DNA of 46,468 nt from Paraburkholderia sp. UYCP14C (GTDB lineage: Bacteria > Pseudomonadota > Gammaproteobacteria > Burkholderiales > Burkholderiaceae): NCBI RefSeq assembly GCF_004197395.1, contig NZ_SELS01000059.1, positions 1-46,468 of the forward strand. The letters are read 5' to 3'. The translations under genes were made by a program, and so were the position numbers. Below the pieces are notes generated by a model, which made no database searches, was not told the origin of the DNA, and was given only the letters and a program-made list of their open reading frames with translations. Of this stretch, positions 8,377-16,570 are shown in pieces (positions within the stretch are counted from its first letter, which is position 1; each line of letters starts with the position of its first letter).

Positions 8377-9855
8377 TTACTTCGCCGCCGCGTTCGCCCC
8401 CGGCTGGTCCTCGTAGTGCGCGCGCTTTTCCGCGTACATCAGCAGGTCGGCGCGTTGCACGCCCGCTTCCAGCCGGTCGCCGCGCTGGCAGGTCGCCGCG
8501 CCCATCGAGAAGCTCAGCGGCGAGCCCGGATAGAACTGGTTGTTCATCTCGACGAGCTGGCGGATCGCGTCGATCATCGCCGCGCCGCCGCGCTCGTCGG
8601 TGTCGGGCATCAGGATCGCGAACTCGTCGCCGCCGATCCGCGCCGCATGGAACGGCGACTCCATCGCCTTCGCGAGCACTTCGCCGGCGCGCCGCAGCAG
8701 CGCGTCGCCGGCCGCGTGGCCGAGCTGATCGTTGACGCGCTTCAGGCCGTTCAGGTCGGCCATGATGATCGTCACGGGCCAGGGTCCCTTGCGTTCGAGC
8801 CGGTTCAGTTCGTCGACGTAGAACGAGCGGTTGCGCAGCTTGGTCAGCACGTCGTGCTTGCCGAGGAATTCGAGGTACGCCTCGGCCTTCTTGCGCGCGG
8901 TGATGTCGGTCAGCGCGACCAGCACGAGATTCCAGTTTTGCTCGTGGCCCGGCAGCACCGAGAATTGCAGGTGCACGTGAACCTCGCTGCCGTCGAGTGA
9001 ATAGTTGAGCACCTCGCGCTGCTGGAAAAGCTTGTTGTCCCACAGGTCGATCAGCTGCTCGCGGAAATGCGGGCGCATGTCGTCGCGGAACACGTCGGCC
9101 AGGCGCGCGAGCAGCGTCTTCTTGTCCTTCGCGCCGAACATGCCGAGCGTGTGATGGTTGACGTCGAGCACGTGGATTTCCGCCATGCAGCGTTCGACGA
9201 ACTCGGGATGGACATCGGTAAACACGCGGAAATCGTTGATGCCGGCCGCACGTGCGCCGTCGAGCAGGCGTTTGACCGCGCTGAAATCCTCGACCCACAG
9301 CGATACCGGCGAATGTTCGAAGAGCCCGCGCGCGTATTCCTCCGCTTGCGTGACGCGGCGCCGCGCGCCTTCGAGCTCGGTGATGTCTTCGGTCGAAACG
9401 AGCACGCGGTCCCAGCGCTCCTCGTGACCGGGCAGCACCGCGCCCTTGAGCAGCACGTCGAGGCGCCGTCCGCCGAGCGTGTAGTTGACCGTGTGGCTGG
9501 TGAAGTTCGATTGCCCGGCCCATAGCTGGCACAGTTCTTCGAGGTGCGTTTTCAGCATGTCGTCGCGAAACACCGACGCGAGGTTGCTCGTCAGCGTGTC
9601 GAAATCGGCGGCCTCGAATTGCGCGAGCGTCTGGCGATTGACCTTGATCACGCGGATGCTATGGGCGCATTCGGCGACGCGGCGCGGGTCTTCGGCGAAA
9701 TGGGCGCGCAGATCGGTCACGCCCGCGGCGCGCCATTCATCGAATAGCGAGCGCACGCCGCTGAAATCTTCGAGCCACAGCGACACGGGCGCGAGTTCGA
9801 ACATCCCGGAGTCGTCGTTGATGGGCGCGGGGCCGCTCGTGAGGTTATCCAGCAT
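8377..9855 (-). CDS. Diguanylate cyclase with duplicated PAS domains (PAS-PAS-GGDEF)
   Basis: 492 residues, no membrane helices, so a cytosolic sensor. Residues of about 15-160 and 180-330 are two copies of the same PAS-type unit (FELAPVSLWLEDFSGVRSLF against FEHSPVSLWVEDFSAVKRLL), each ending in a DIT-type PAC motif. The GGDEF domain follows (KHDVLTKLRNRSFYVDELNR, RIGGDEFAILMPDTD). An intact GGDEF motif predicts c-di-GMP synthesis. The position of the inhibitory RxxD site reads ESPF, so product inhibition through an I-site is not expected. I chose the ATG at 9855; the upstream extension is low quality, and a TAAAAT -10-like box lies at 9884-9889 on this strand. Confidence 0.92.
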   Translation of the reverse strand: MLDNLTSGPAPINDDSGMFELAPVSLWLEDFSGVRSLFDEWRAAGVTDLRAHFAEDPRRVAECAHSIRVIKVNRQTLAQFEAADFDTLTSNLASVFRDDMLKTHLEELCQLWAGQSNFTSHTVNYTLGGRRLDVLLKGAVLPGHEERWDRVLVSTEDITELEGARRRVTQAEEYARGLFEHSPVSLWVEDFSAVKRLLDGARAAGINDFRVFTDVHPEFVERCMAEIHVLDVNHHTLGMFGAKDKKTLLARLADVFRDDMRPHFREQLIDLWDNKLFQQREVLNYSLDGSEVHVHLQFSVLPGHEQNWNLVLVALTDITARKKAEAYLEFLGKHDVLTKLRNRSFYVDELNRLERKGPWPVTIIMADLNGLKRVNDQLGHAAGDALLRRAGEVLAKAMESPFHAARIGGDEFAILMPDTDERGGAAMIDAIRQLVEMNNQFYPGSPLSFSMGAATCQRGDRLEAGVQRADLLMYAEKRAHYEDQPGANAAAK

Positions 9856-10083
9856 GAGGTTCTCGGGGTCGGAATTGCCGCCTATTTTAGACAGGTTGGC
9901 TCCGGCCGAAAATGAAAGACTGTTGGCGTGTCGTTTTTGCGCGGATGTGCATGGCGATATGGCGCCGCGCATGGCGCACGGCGAGCGTGACCGTTCTGCG
10001 CGCCGCATCGAGGCTTGCTACACTCGATCGCCGAAGCTTGCGCGCCGATTCGATTCATTCACGCCATCGGGGAAAACGTCGTC

Positions 10084-11019
10084 ATGAAGCCATCGCTGCT
10101 GGTCTTGATCCACCTGAAAGACGCGAGCCGCGCGAGCATCGAGGCCGCCTTCGACGTCATCTACGCACCTGAGCCAGCGCAGCGCGAAGCCGCACTCGCG
10201 ACGCACGGCGCGGCGATCCGGGCGGTGCTGACCAACGGCACGACCGGTGTCGGCGCGGCCGACATCGAGCGTATGCCGCGGCTCGAACTGATCAGCGCGC
10301 TGGGCGCCGGCTACGAGAATCTGCCGGTCGAGCACGCGCGATCGCGCGGTATCGTGCTCGTCAACGGCGCCGGCACCAACGATCACTGCGTGGCCGATCA
10401 CGCGTTCGCGTTGCTGCTCGCGGTCGTGCGCGACGTGCCGCAACTCGATCGCGCGACGCGTGAAGGCGTGTGGCGCGACCATCTGCCGATGCGCCCGAAC
10501 GTGTCGAACAAGCGCTTGGGCATCGTCGGGCTCGGCCATATCGGCGCGAAGATCGCGCGGCGCGCGGCCGGCTTCGACATGGAAGTCGGCTATCACAACC
10601 GCAAGCCGCGCGAGGATGCGCCGCAACTGCGCTATTTCGACAGCGTCGCAGCGCTCGCGCAGTGGTGCGATTTTCTGATGGTCGCGACACCAGGCGGCGC
10701 CGGCACCCGGCATCTGATCGGCGAGGCCGTGCTGGCGGCGCTGGGTCCGCAAGGCTTCGTCGTCAACGTGTCGCGCGGCAGCGTCGTCGATACGGCCGCG
10801 CTGGCGCGCGCGCTCGCCGCGGGAGCGATCGCGGGTGCCGCACTCGACGTCTACGAAGGCGAGCCCGAACCGCCGCAGGCACTGATCGGCCTGCGCAACG
10901 TGGTGCTGACGCCGCACGTGGGCGGCCGCTCGCCGGAAGCGATCACGGCCTCGGTCGACAACTTCCTGAACAACGCGCGACGCCATTTCGCGGGCGAAGC
11001 GGTGCTCACGCCGATCTGA
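10084..11019 (+). CDS. D-2-hydroxyacid dehydrogenase; (S)-sulfolactate dehydrogenase candidate
   Basis: 311 residues, D-isomer-specific 2-hydroxyacid dehydrogenase. The Rossmann motif is GIVGLGHIGAKIARR. The catalytic Arg is in VNVSRGSVVDTAAL, the Glu in DVYEGEPEPP and the His in LTPHVGG. SlcC, the (S)-sulfolactate dehydrogenase of bacterial sulfolactate catabolism, belongs to this family. Here the gene converges on the GntR gene next to suyAB and shares the neighbourhood with a ComC-type enzyme, which makes that role plausible. However, the sequence after beta-2 (YHNRKPRED) suggests NADP preference, as in glyoxylate/hydroxypyruvate reductases, which is the main alternative. It starts at the ATG at 10084. 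Confidence 0.85.
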   Translation: MKPSLLVLIHLKDASRASIEAAFDVIYAPEPAQREAALATHGAAIRAVLTNGTTGVGAADIERMPRLELISALGAGYENLPVEHARSRGIVLVNGAGTNDHCVADHAFALLLAVVRDVPQLDRATREGVWRDHLPMRPNVSNKRLGIVGLGHIGAKIARRAAGFDMEVGYHNRKPREDAPQLRYFDSVAALAQWCDFLMVATPGGAGTRHLIGEAVLAALGPQGFVVNVSRGSVVDTAALARALAAGAIAGAALDVYEGEPEPPQALIGLRNVVLTPHVGGRSPEAITASVDNFLNNARRHFAGEAVLTPI

Positions 11020-11032
11020 AGCGCGCGGTCCG

Positions 11033-11791
11033 CTATTTCTGATCGTCGCGCGCCGCGCGCGTGCCGATGTACTCGTACTCCTCGGTATTGAGCCGGGAAA
11101 TTCGCAGTTCGACCGCGCTGCGGTGATACGAGTACGCGATGCGCCGAATCTCGAGCAGCGGTGCGCCGATTTCGACGCCAAGTTGCGCGCTTTCGAGTTC
11201 ATTGGCGAGCGCCACGCTCACATGCTCATCGGTTTCGACCACATTGATGCCGAAACCGTCCTGATAGAAGTTGTACAGCGTGTTCGGCCGGTTGCGCAGT
11301 TTGCTTTCCGTCAAGCCGGGAAACAGCGCTTCGGGCACGGTGATATGTTCGATCAGCACGGTCTTGCCGTGCAGCGCGAGCCCATTCACGAACTGCAGCA
11401 CGCGCGCGCCGGTGTCGATACCGAGCGCGACGGCCGCCTCGCGCGACGCACGCGCCTTCTTGAAGCCGATCAGCGTGACGACCGGGTAGGCCTTGTCGCC
11501 GTCGCGCCGCACGATGCGAAAGAAGCGAAAGAAGTGCCGGTCGCGTTGATGCATCGCCACGAACGTGCCGAGCCCCTGATGACGGATCAGAATGTTCTCG
11601 GCGCATAGTTCGTCGATGGCTTTGCGCAGCGTGCCGATCGACACGCCGAAGCGTTCGGCGAGGCGTTTTTCCGAAGGAATGCATTCGCCGCCTTTCCATT
11701 CGCCGGCCGCGAGCGCCGCGAGAATCGCGCTCTTGACCTCCTTGTACCGGGTGCCGCCGACCGCGGGGGCATTGATCGCGAGCGTGCTCAT
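11033..11791 (-). CDS. GntR-family regulator with UTRA domain (HutC subfamily)
   Basis: 252 residues. The N-terminal winged helix (about 14-80) has the GntR signatures IPSEKRLAERFGVSIGTLRK and LIRHQGLGTFVA. The C-terminal UTRA ligand-binding domain occupies about 95-245. It is divergent from suyA, and two matching palindromes lie in the 271-bp gap, so it is the likely pathway regulator, probably repressing in the absence of a sulfonate inducer and controlling itself. Its 3' end is 13 bp from the end of the convergent 2-hydroxyacid dehydrogenase. Confidence 0.92.
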   Translation of the reverse strand: MSTLAINAPAVGGTRYKEVKSAILAALAAGEWKGGECIPSEKRLAERFGVSIGTLRKAIDELCAENILIRHQGLGTFVAMHQRDRHFFRFFRIVRRDGDKAYPVVTLIGFKKARASREAAVALGIDTGARVLQFVNGLALHGKTVLIEHITVPEALFPGLTESKLRNRPNTLYNFYQDGFGINVVETDEHVSVALANELESAQLGVEIGAPLLEIRRIAYSYHRSAVELRISRLNTEEYEYIGTRAARDDQK

Positions 11792-11861
11792 GAAAACCTC
11801 TGGGATACGCGAGCCGTACTGCTCGCCGGGGTTGAACCTGATCTGATTCTAAACGACCCGG

Positions 11862-11882
11862 TCATCTAATACATCTGGATGA
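11862..11882. promoter_or_regulatory. Putative GntR operator 1
   Basis: TCATCTA-atacatc-TGGATGA is a 7-7-7 palindrome with one mismatch. It lies 70 bp before the GntR start and may overlap that gene's promoter: TAGAAT on the minus strand (11846-11851) could be its -10, with a weak -35 under the site. Confidence 0.65.
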
Positions 11883-11929
11883 ATCATATGTTGCCGGCGC
11901 ATCGCGACAGCGGGGCGGGTTTCGTCCAG

Positions 11930-11950
11930 TCTTCTAACACATATAGATGA
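11930..11950. promoter_or_regulatory. Putative GntR operator 2
   Basis: TCTTCTA-acacata-TAGATGA has the same 7-7-7 architecture, again with one mismatch to the palindrome. It is identical to operator 1 at 17 of 21 positions. It ends six bases before the -35 box of the suyA promoter. The two sites start 68 bp apart. Confidence 0.65.
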
Positions 11951-11955
11951 CCTAG

Positions 11956-11984
11956 TTGACATCGGGCAAGTCGGCGCCTAATAT
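11956..11984 (+). promoter_or_regulatory. Sigma-70 promoter of the suyAB group
   Basis: TTGACA (11956-11961), 17 bp, TAATAT (11979-11984). This is a consensus -35, optimal spacing and a near-consensus -10. The predicted start of transcription is near 11991, giving a leader of about 72 bases before suyA. Confidence 0.75.
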
Positions 11985-12062
11985 CGATTCACCGCGGCGC
12001 ACCTGGCTGCGCTGTCCCGGCGGCACCCTCATACCGCATTCAAACTACGAATGGAGACGTTC

Positions 12063-12404
12063 ATGAGCAATCCCACGGCAGACCTCAACGACACCGCAGC
12101 GGGCGCGTCGGCGCCGCGCAGGACGATTCACATCGTGCTGCACGAGGCGAAAGACACGGTCGGCGTAGCCGTGGTCGAGGGCATCAAGGCGGGCACGCAG
12201 CTCAACGCATGGATCATGGACGACGACGAAATCGTCACCGTGCTGGCGAAGCAGGACATTCCGATCGGTCACAAGGTCGCGCTGAAGGATATGGCCGTTG
12301 GCGATACGGTGTTCAAGTACGGCGTCGACATCGGCAAGGTGGTCGCGCCGATCAAGGCCGGCGAGCACGCGCACGTGCACAACATCAAGACGAAGCGCTG
12401 GTAA
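12063..12404 (+). CDS. suyA: (2R)-sulfolactate sulfo-lyase alpha subunit, SuyA (UxaA/SAF family)
   Basis: 113 residues with a SAF-type domain. The typical sequence begins [20 protein letters not shown], and the C-terminus has a HAHVHNIKT motif that should contribute metal-binding histidines. The protein corresponds to the small N-terminal half of altronate/galactarate dehydratases, which SuyAB encodes as a separate subunit. With SuyB it should cleave (R)-sulfolactate to pyruvate and sulfite in the cytoplasm. I chose the ATG at 12063 because GGAG lies six bases upstream; the in-frame ATG at 12051 has no such site. There is a loosely conserved N-terminal extension of about 20 residues. The alternative label is a generic UxaA-family hydrolase. 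Confidence 0.85.
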   Translation: MSNPTADLNDTAAGASAPRRTIHIVLHEAKDTVGVAVVEGIKAGTQLNAWIMDDDEIVTVLAKQDIPIGHKVALKDMAVGDTVFKYGVDIGKVVAPIKAGEHAHVHNIKTKRW

Positions 12405-12517
12405 GCAACCCGCGCCGCGCGTCGTGGCGCGCGCGTTTTCCCGCCTGTTTCGCCGCATTCCCGCTTCGCGGCCTCGAGCCGCCCCTCACTGGCATCAACC
12501 CGAACGAGAGAGACACC

Positions 12518-13693
12518 ATGAGCGTGATTGACCTGGATACGACTTTCCGCGGCTATCGTCGCGACAACGGCCGCGTGGGGGTACGCAACCACGTGATCAT
12601 CCTGCCGGTCGACGATCTGTCCAATGCGGCGGCGCAGGCGGTCGAACACAACATCAAGGGGACCATGGCGCTGCCGCATCCGTACGGGCGGCTGCAATTC
12701 GGCGCCGATCTCGAACTGCATTTCCGCACGCTGATCGGCGCGGGCAGCAATCCGAACGTCGCGGCGGTGGTCGTGATCGGCATCGAGGAGGGCTGGACCA
12801 AGCGCGTCGTCGACGGCATTGCGAAAACCGGCAAGCCGGTGATGGGCTTCGGCATCGAGCTGCACGGCGATCACGACACGATCATGCGGGCGTCGAAAGC
12901 CGCGAAGGAAATGGTGCAGTACGCGACCTCGCTCGATCGCGAAGAGTGCCCGATCTCGGATCTATGGGTGTCGACCAAGTGCGGCGAGTCGGACACCACC
13001 TCGGGCTGCGGCGCGAATCCGACCGTCGGCAACGCGTTCGACAAACTCTATGGCCTCGGCACCACGCTCGTGTTCGGCGAGACCTCAGAGCTGACCGGCG
13101 GCGAGCAGATCGTCGCCGCGCGCTGCGCGAACGACGGCGTGCGCGAGCGCTTCCAGTTCATGTTCGACCGCTATCAGGACATGATCAACCGCTGGAAAAC
13201 CGACGACCTGTCCGAGTCGCAGCCGACCAAGGGCAATATCGCGGGCGGCCTGACGACGATCGAGGAAAAGGCGCTTGGCAACATCCAGAAGATCGGCAAG
13301 AAGTGCATGGTCGACGGCGTGCTCGACAAAGCCGAGGAGCCGACCCATTCCGGGCTGTGGTTCATGGACTCGTCGTCGGCCGCGGCCGAGATGGTGACCT
13401 TGTGCGCGGCATCGGGCTTCGTCGTGCATTTCTTCCCGACGGGGCAGGGCAACGTGATCGGCAATCCGATCGTGCCGGTCATCAAGATCTGCGCGAATCC
13501 GCGCACGGTTCGCACGATGGGCGAGCATATCGACGTCGACGTGACCGGCATCCTGCAGCGCGAGCAGAACCTCGACCAGAGCGGCGACAAGCTGCTGCAA
13601 TGCATGATGGCGACGATCAACGGCCGCTTCACCTCGGCCGAAGCGCTCGGCCACCGCGAGTTCGTGCTGACGCGTCTGTTCGAAAGCGCCTGA
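12518..13693 (+). CDS. suyB: (2R)-sulfolactate sulfo-lyase beta subunit, SuyB
   Basis: 391 residues, the large subunit of the UxaA/GarD-type lyase. The start [20 protein letters not shown], the centre [20 protein letters not shown] and the end [18 protein letters not shown] match SuyB as I remember it closely, better than UxaA or GarD, which are single long chains with other end sequences. Conserved cysteines (KCGESD, PISDL before it, KICANP) fit an Fe-dependent lyase. It acts with SuyA, 113 bp upstream, to release sulfite and pyruvate. That sulfite must be removed, and sulfite-dehydrogenase genes lie 3 kb downstream. A dehydratase for a sugar acid is the alternative. Confidence 0.87.
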   Translation: MSVIDLDTTFRGYRRDNGRVGVRNHVIILPVDDLSNAAAQAVEHNIKGTMALPHPYGRLQFGADLELHFRTLIGAGSNPNVAAVVVIGIEEGWTKRVVDGIAKTGKPVMGFGIELHGDHDTIMRASKAAKEMVQYATSLDREECPISDLWVSTKCGESDTTSGCGANPTVGNAFDKLYGLGTTLVFGETSELTGGEQIVAARCANDGVRERFQFMFDRYQDMINRWKTDDLSESQPTKGNIAGGLTTIEEKALGNIQKIGKKCMVDGVLDKAEEPTHSGLWFMDSSSAAAEMVTLCAASGFVVHFFPTGQGNVIGNPIVPVIKICANPRTVRTMGEHIDVDVTGILQREQNLDQSGDKLLQCMMATINGRFTSAEALGHREFVLTRLFESA

Positions 13694-13715
13694 CGCAGGC
13701 GGCCCGGCCGCCGCG

Positions 13716-13733
13716 GCGAGCCGCACGGCTCGC
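13716..13733. other. GC hairpin between suyB and the carrier gene
   Basis: GCGAGCC-GCAC-GGCTCGC is a perfect 7-bp stem with further GC pairing outside it. There is no T-tract, so it is more likely an mRNA-stabilising or attenuating hairpin than a strong terminator. Confidence 0.45.
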
Positions 13734-13863
13734 GCGCGGCGGTCCCACCTTCCCGGCGCGTGCCGGCACGGAGAAGCGGCCATCGGCGCCCCCGTGACCG
13801 GCAGCTCAGGCGGCAGTGGCGCCGGCTCGACATCTGGCAGCAGCGAGTGGAGGAGACACCATC

Positions 13864-15243
13864 TTGCGCGTGCTCAAACATCTCTATGTGCAGGTCCTGA
13901 TCGGACTTGCGGCTGGCATTCTCGTCGGTCATTTCGCGCCCGCATTCGGCGTGCAGATGAAACCGCTCGGCGACACCTTCATTCGCCTCATCAAGATGCT
14001 GATCACGCTGGTGATCTTCTGCACGGTTTCCGTGGGCATCGCGCGCATGGAAAGCCTGAAGCAGGTGGGCCGCGTCGGCTTCAAGACGCTGCTGTATTTC
14101 GAGGTGGTCACCAGTATCGCGCTCGTGCTCGGCCTCGTCGTCGCGAACGTGCTGCGTCCCGGCGCGGGGCTCAATATCGATCCCGCTTCGCTCGATCCTC
14201 ATGCGGTCACGCATTACGTCGCCGATGCGCACGCGGCGTCGTCGAGCTTCATCGACATGATCGTGCCGAACTCGGTGGTCGGCGCGTTCGCGCGCGGCGA
14301 TCTGCTGCAGGTGCTGCTGTTCTCGGTGCTGTTCGGTATCGCGCTGTCGATCATGTCGCAGCGCAGCCGGCTGCTGATGCGCGGCATCGAGCAGTTCGGC
14401 GATACGCTGATGCGCATCGTCGAAATGATCATGCGGCTTGCGCCGCTCGGCGCATTCGGCGCGATTGCGTTCACGGTCGGCAAATACGGCATCGGCACGT
14501 TGCAGCAACTCGGGCTGCTGATTCTGTGCTTCTACATCACCAGCATCCTGTTCATCGCGATCGTGCTCGGCGCTGCCGCGCGCTGGGCCGGCGTGGGACT
14601 GTGGCCGCTGCTGAAGTACTTCCGCGAGGAACTGTTGATCGTGCTCGGCACGTCGACCACGGAATCGGTGCTGCCGCGTCTGATGGAAAAGCTCGAGCGC
14701 ATCGGCTGTCCGCGCGCGATCGTCGGGCTCGTGCTGCCGACCGGCTACTCGTTCAATCTCGACGGCGCCGCGATCTATCTGACGATGACGTCGCTGTTCA
14801 TCGCGCAGGCCACCAACACGCATCTGACGCTGATGCAGCAGCTCGGATTGCTGGCGATCCTGATGCTGACGTCCAAAGGCGGAGCGGGTGTGGCGGGCGC
14901 GGCGCTGGTCGCGCTGACCGCGACGCTGTCGACGCACAACATCATTCCGGTCGCGGGCATCACGCTGATTCTCGGCGTCGACCGCGTGCTCAACGAGATC
15001 CGCGCGCTGACCAATATGATCGGCAACGTCGTCGCGACGCTGGTGGTCGCCCGCTGGGAACGCGCATTCGACGCCCGTGCCGCGCGCGAATTCCTTGCCG
15101 CGCCGCGCGAGGTGCAGACGCAGGCAGTGGCGCAGCCGGTTCGCAAACCGCGGGCGACGCAAGCGGGGCAAGCGGGTCAAACGCAGGAGGAGGAACCCAA
15201 CCTGCCTCGTGCCACCGCACTGTTCGAAAAGGCGGCGAAGTGA
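13864..15243 (+). CDS. SLC1/DctA-type dicarboxylate:cation symporter
   Basis: About 459 residues with the usual helices and re-entrant loops. The family motifs are present: GTSTTESVLPRLMEKLE for the serine-rich HP1, PTGYSFNLDGAAIYLTM for TM7, TSKGGAGVAGAALVALTATL for HP2 and GVDRVLNEIRALTNMIGN for TM8. The natural start appears to be TTG 13864, after GGAGGAG, giving LRVLKHLYVQVLIG, which aligns with DctA N-termini; an ATG at 13816 has no good ribosome site. It lies between suyB and the ComC-type gene, so it is a candidate importer of sulfolactate, although C4-dicarboxylates are the usual DctA substrates. The C-terminal 50 residues are low-complexity and not conserved. Confidence 0.9.
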   Translation: MRVLKHLYVQVLIGLAAGILVGHFAPAFGVQMKPLGDTFIRLIKMLITLVIFCTVSVGIARMESLKQVGRVGFKTLLYFEVVTSIALVLGLVVANVLRPGAGLNIDPASLDPHAVTHYVADAHAASSSFIDMIVPNSVVGAFARGDLLQVLLFSVLFGIALSIMSQRSRLLMRGIEQFGDTLMRIVEMIMRLAPLGAFGAIAFTVGKYGIGTLQQLGLLILCFYITSILFIAIVLGAAARWAGVGLWPLLKYFREELLIVLGTSTTESVLPRLMEKLERIGCPRAIVGLVLPTGYSFNLDGAAIYLTMTSLFIAQATNTHLTLMQQLGLLAILMLTSKGGAGVAGAALVALTATLSTHNIIPVAGITLILGVDRVLNEIRALTNMIGNVVATLVVARWERAFDARAAREFLAAPREVQTQAVAQPVRKPRATQAGQAGQTQEEEPNLPRATALFEKAAK

Positions 15244-15350
15244 GAATCGCGTCGCATCGGCATCGAACGGCAGTGGCGGACTTGATGCTTCACCGCGGCA
15301 ATGACAAAGTGATGCGCTGCCGACCATAGAACCAGGCAAAGGAATACCCG

Positions 15351-16349
15351 ATGGCCCGACTGTTTCCCGACGCGCTCACCGCGCTTGCGATCGGCGCGCT
15401 GCGCCGTGCGGATGCGTTGCCGGCGACCGCCGAATCGACGGCGCGCGCGCTCGTCTACGCCGACGTGCGCGGCCTGTCTTCGCACGGCGTATCGCGTCTG
15501 CCGATGTACTGCGCGCAGTTGCGCAACGGTCGCGTCGATCCGGCCGCGCAAGCCGCCATCGTCGCGGATCGCGGCGCGGCCGTGCTGGTCGACGGCGCGG
15601 ACGGCCTCGCGTATCCGGCCTGCGATCTCGCGGTCGCGACGCTCGCCGAACGCGCGCGGCAGTATGGCAGCGCGGTCGCGGGTATCCGCCGCAGCCATCA
15701 TTTCGGGGTTGGCGCGGCACATCTGGCCACGCTCGGCGAAGCCGGCATGGTCGCGCTCGCGTTCAGCAATTCGCCGGCGGCGATGCCGGCCTGGGGCGGC
15801 CGCCGCGCGCTGTTCGGCACCAATCCGATCGCCGCCGTGTTTCCGCGCCGCAACGGCGCGCCGCTCGTGATCGACCTCGCGCTGTCGCAGACCGCGCGCG
15901 GCAAGATCGCGCTGGCCGCGCGCGACGGCAAGCCGATTCCCGAAGGCTGGGCCACCACGCGCGACGGCCTGCCGACCACCGATGCGCGCGCCGCGCTCGA
16001 CGGCATGATGCTGCCGTTCGGCGGCGCGAAAGGCGCGATGCTGGCGCTGGTGGTCGAACTGCTGGCCGCCGCGCTGACCGGCGCGAACTTCGGCTACGAA
16101 GCGGGCTCGTTTCTGACCGAGGAGGGCGAGCGCTCGCGCATCGGCCATCTGTTCTGGGCGATCGACCCGGGCGCGCTGGCTGGCGACGACACTTATCTCT
16201 CGCGGGTCGAGGCGCTGATCGAGATGATGCTGATGGACGACGACGTGCGCTTGCCCGGTTATCGCAGGGAGCAACTCGCGCAGGCGGCGCATGAGGACGG
16301 CGTCGAGGTTCCGGATGCGCTGATCGCGCAACTCGACGGGCGCGCGTGA
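15351..16349 (+). CDS. LDH2/MDH2-family oxidoreductase; (R)-sulfolactate dehydrogenase (ComC) candidate
   Basis: 332 residues of the malate/L-sulfolactate dehydrogenase family (PF02615). Signatures are VRGLSSHGVSRLPMYCAQL near residue 40 with the conserved histidine, IRRSHHFGVGAAH near 118, LFGTNPIAAVFPR and MMLPFGGAKGAMLAL. ComC of this family makes or uses (R)-sulfolactate with NADP. Together with a SlcC-type enzyme it can convert the S to the R isomer through sulfopyruvate. The location in the suy cluster supports this, but ureidoglycolate, malate or delta-1-piperideine-2-carboxylate reductases share the fold. AAGGA lies nine bases before the ATG at 15351. Confidence 0.88.
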   Translation: MARLFPDALTALAIGALRRADALPATAESTARALVYADVRGLSSHGVSRLPMYCAQLRNGRVDPAAQAAIVADRGAAVLVDGADGLAYPACDLAVATLAERARQYGSAVAGIRRSHHFGVGAAHLATLGEAGMVALAFSNSPAAMPAWGGRRALFGTNPIAAVFPRRNGAPLVIDLALSQTARGKIALAARDGKPIPEGWATTRDGLPTTDARAALDGMMLPFGGAKGAMLALVVELLAAALTGANFGYEAGSFLTEEGERSRIGHLFWAIDPGALAGDDTYLSRVEALIEMMLMDDDVRLPGYRREQLAQAAHEDGVEVPDALIAQLDGRA

Positions 16350-16431
16350 ACCCACGCGGCCCGGCGCACGCAACCGATCTCGCCCAACTGGACATGCGGA
16401 TAAAAAAAGCGCATAGCTGAAAGCGAAACGG

Positions 16432-16456
16432 AAACTATCGGGGCGCCAGATAGTTT
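16432..16456. promoter_or_regulatory. Palindrome upstream of soeA (possible operator)
   Basis: AAACTATC-N9-GATAGTTT, a perfect 8-bp inverted repeat in a locally AT-richer stretch between the ComC-type gene and soeA. It could be an operator or an RNA hairpin. I could not name a regulator. Confidence 0.45.
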
Positions 16457-16463
16457 TGCTCGC

Positions 16464-16475
16464 AAATCGCGATTT
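16464..16475. promoter_or_regulatory. Second palindrome upstream of soeA
   Basis: AAATCGCGATTT, perfectly self-complementary, starts 8 bp after the first palindrome. Two adjacent palindromes about 96-140 bp before the soeA start suggest a regulated promoter. Confidence 0.35.
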
Positions 16476-16570
16476 CCCTTACGAGGCGGACGCGAATACG
16501 ATTCCGATATCGCATGACGAGCGCGTATCAGCCGCGCGTCGGCCCACCAGAAGCAGCGACGGAGATGGCC

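Noticed and set aside
12063-13693. Altronate or galactarate dehydratase
   Set aside because: Those enzymes are usually single long chains with different end motifs. Here two separate subunits carry SuyA/SuyB-like sequences, and the neighbours handle sulfite. It is kept as the alternative.
13174-15339. 721-codon open frame on the minus strand
   Set aside because: It is antisense to suyB and the DctA-type carrier, both of which have strong family signatures.
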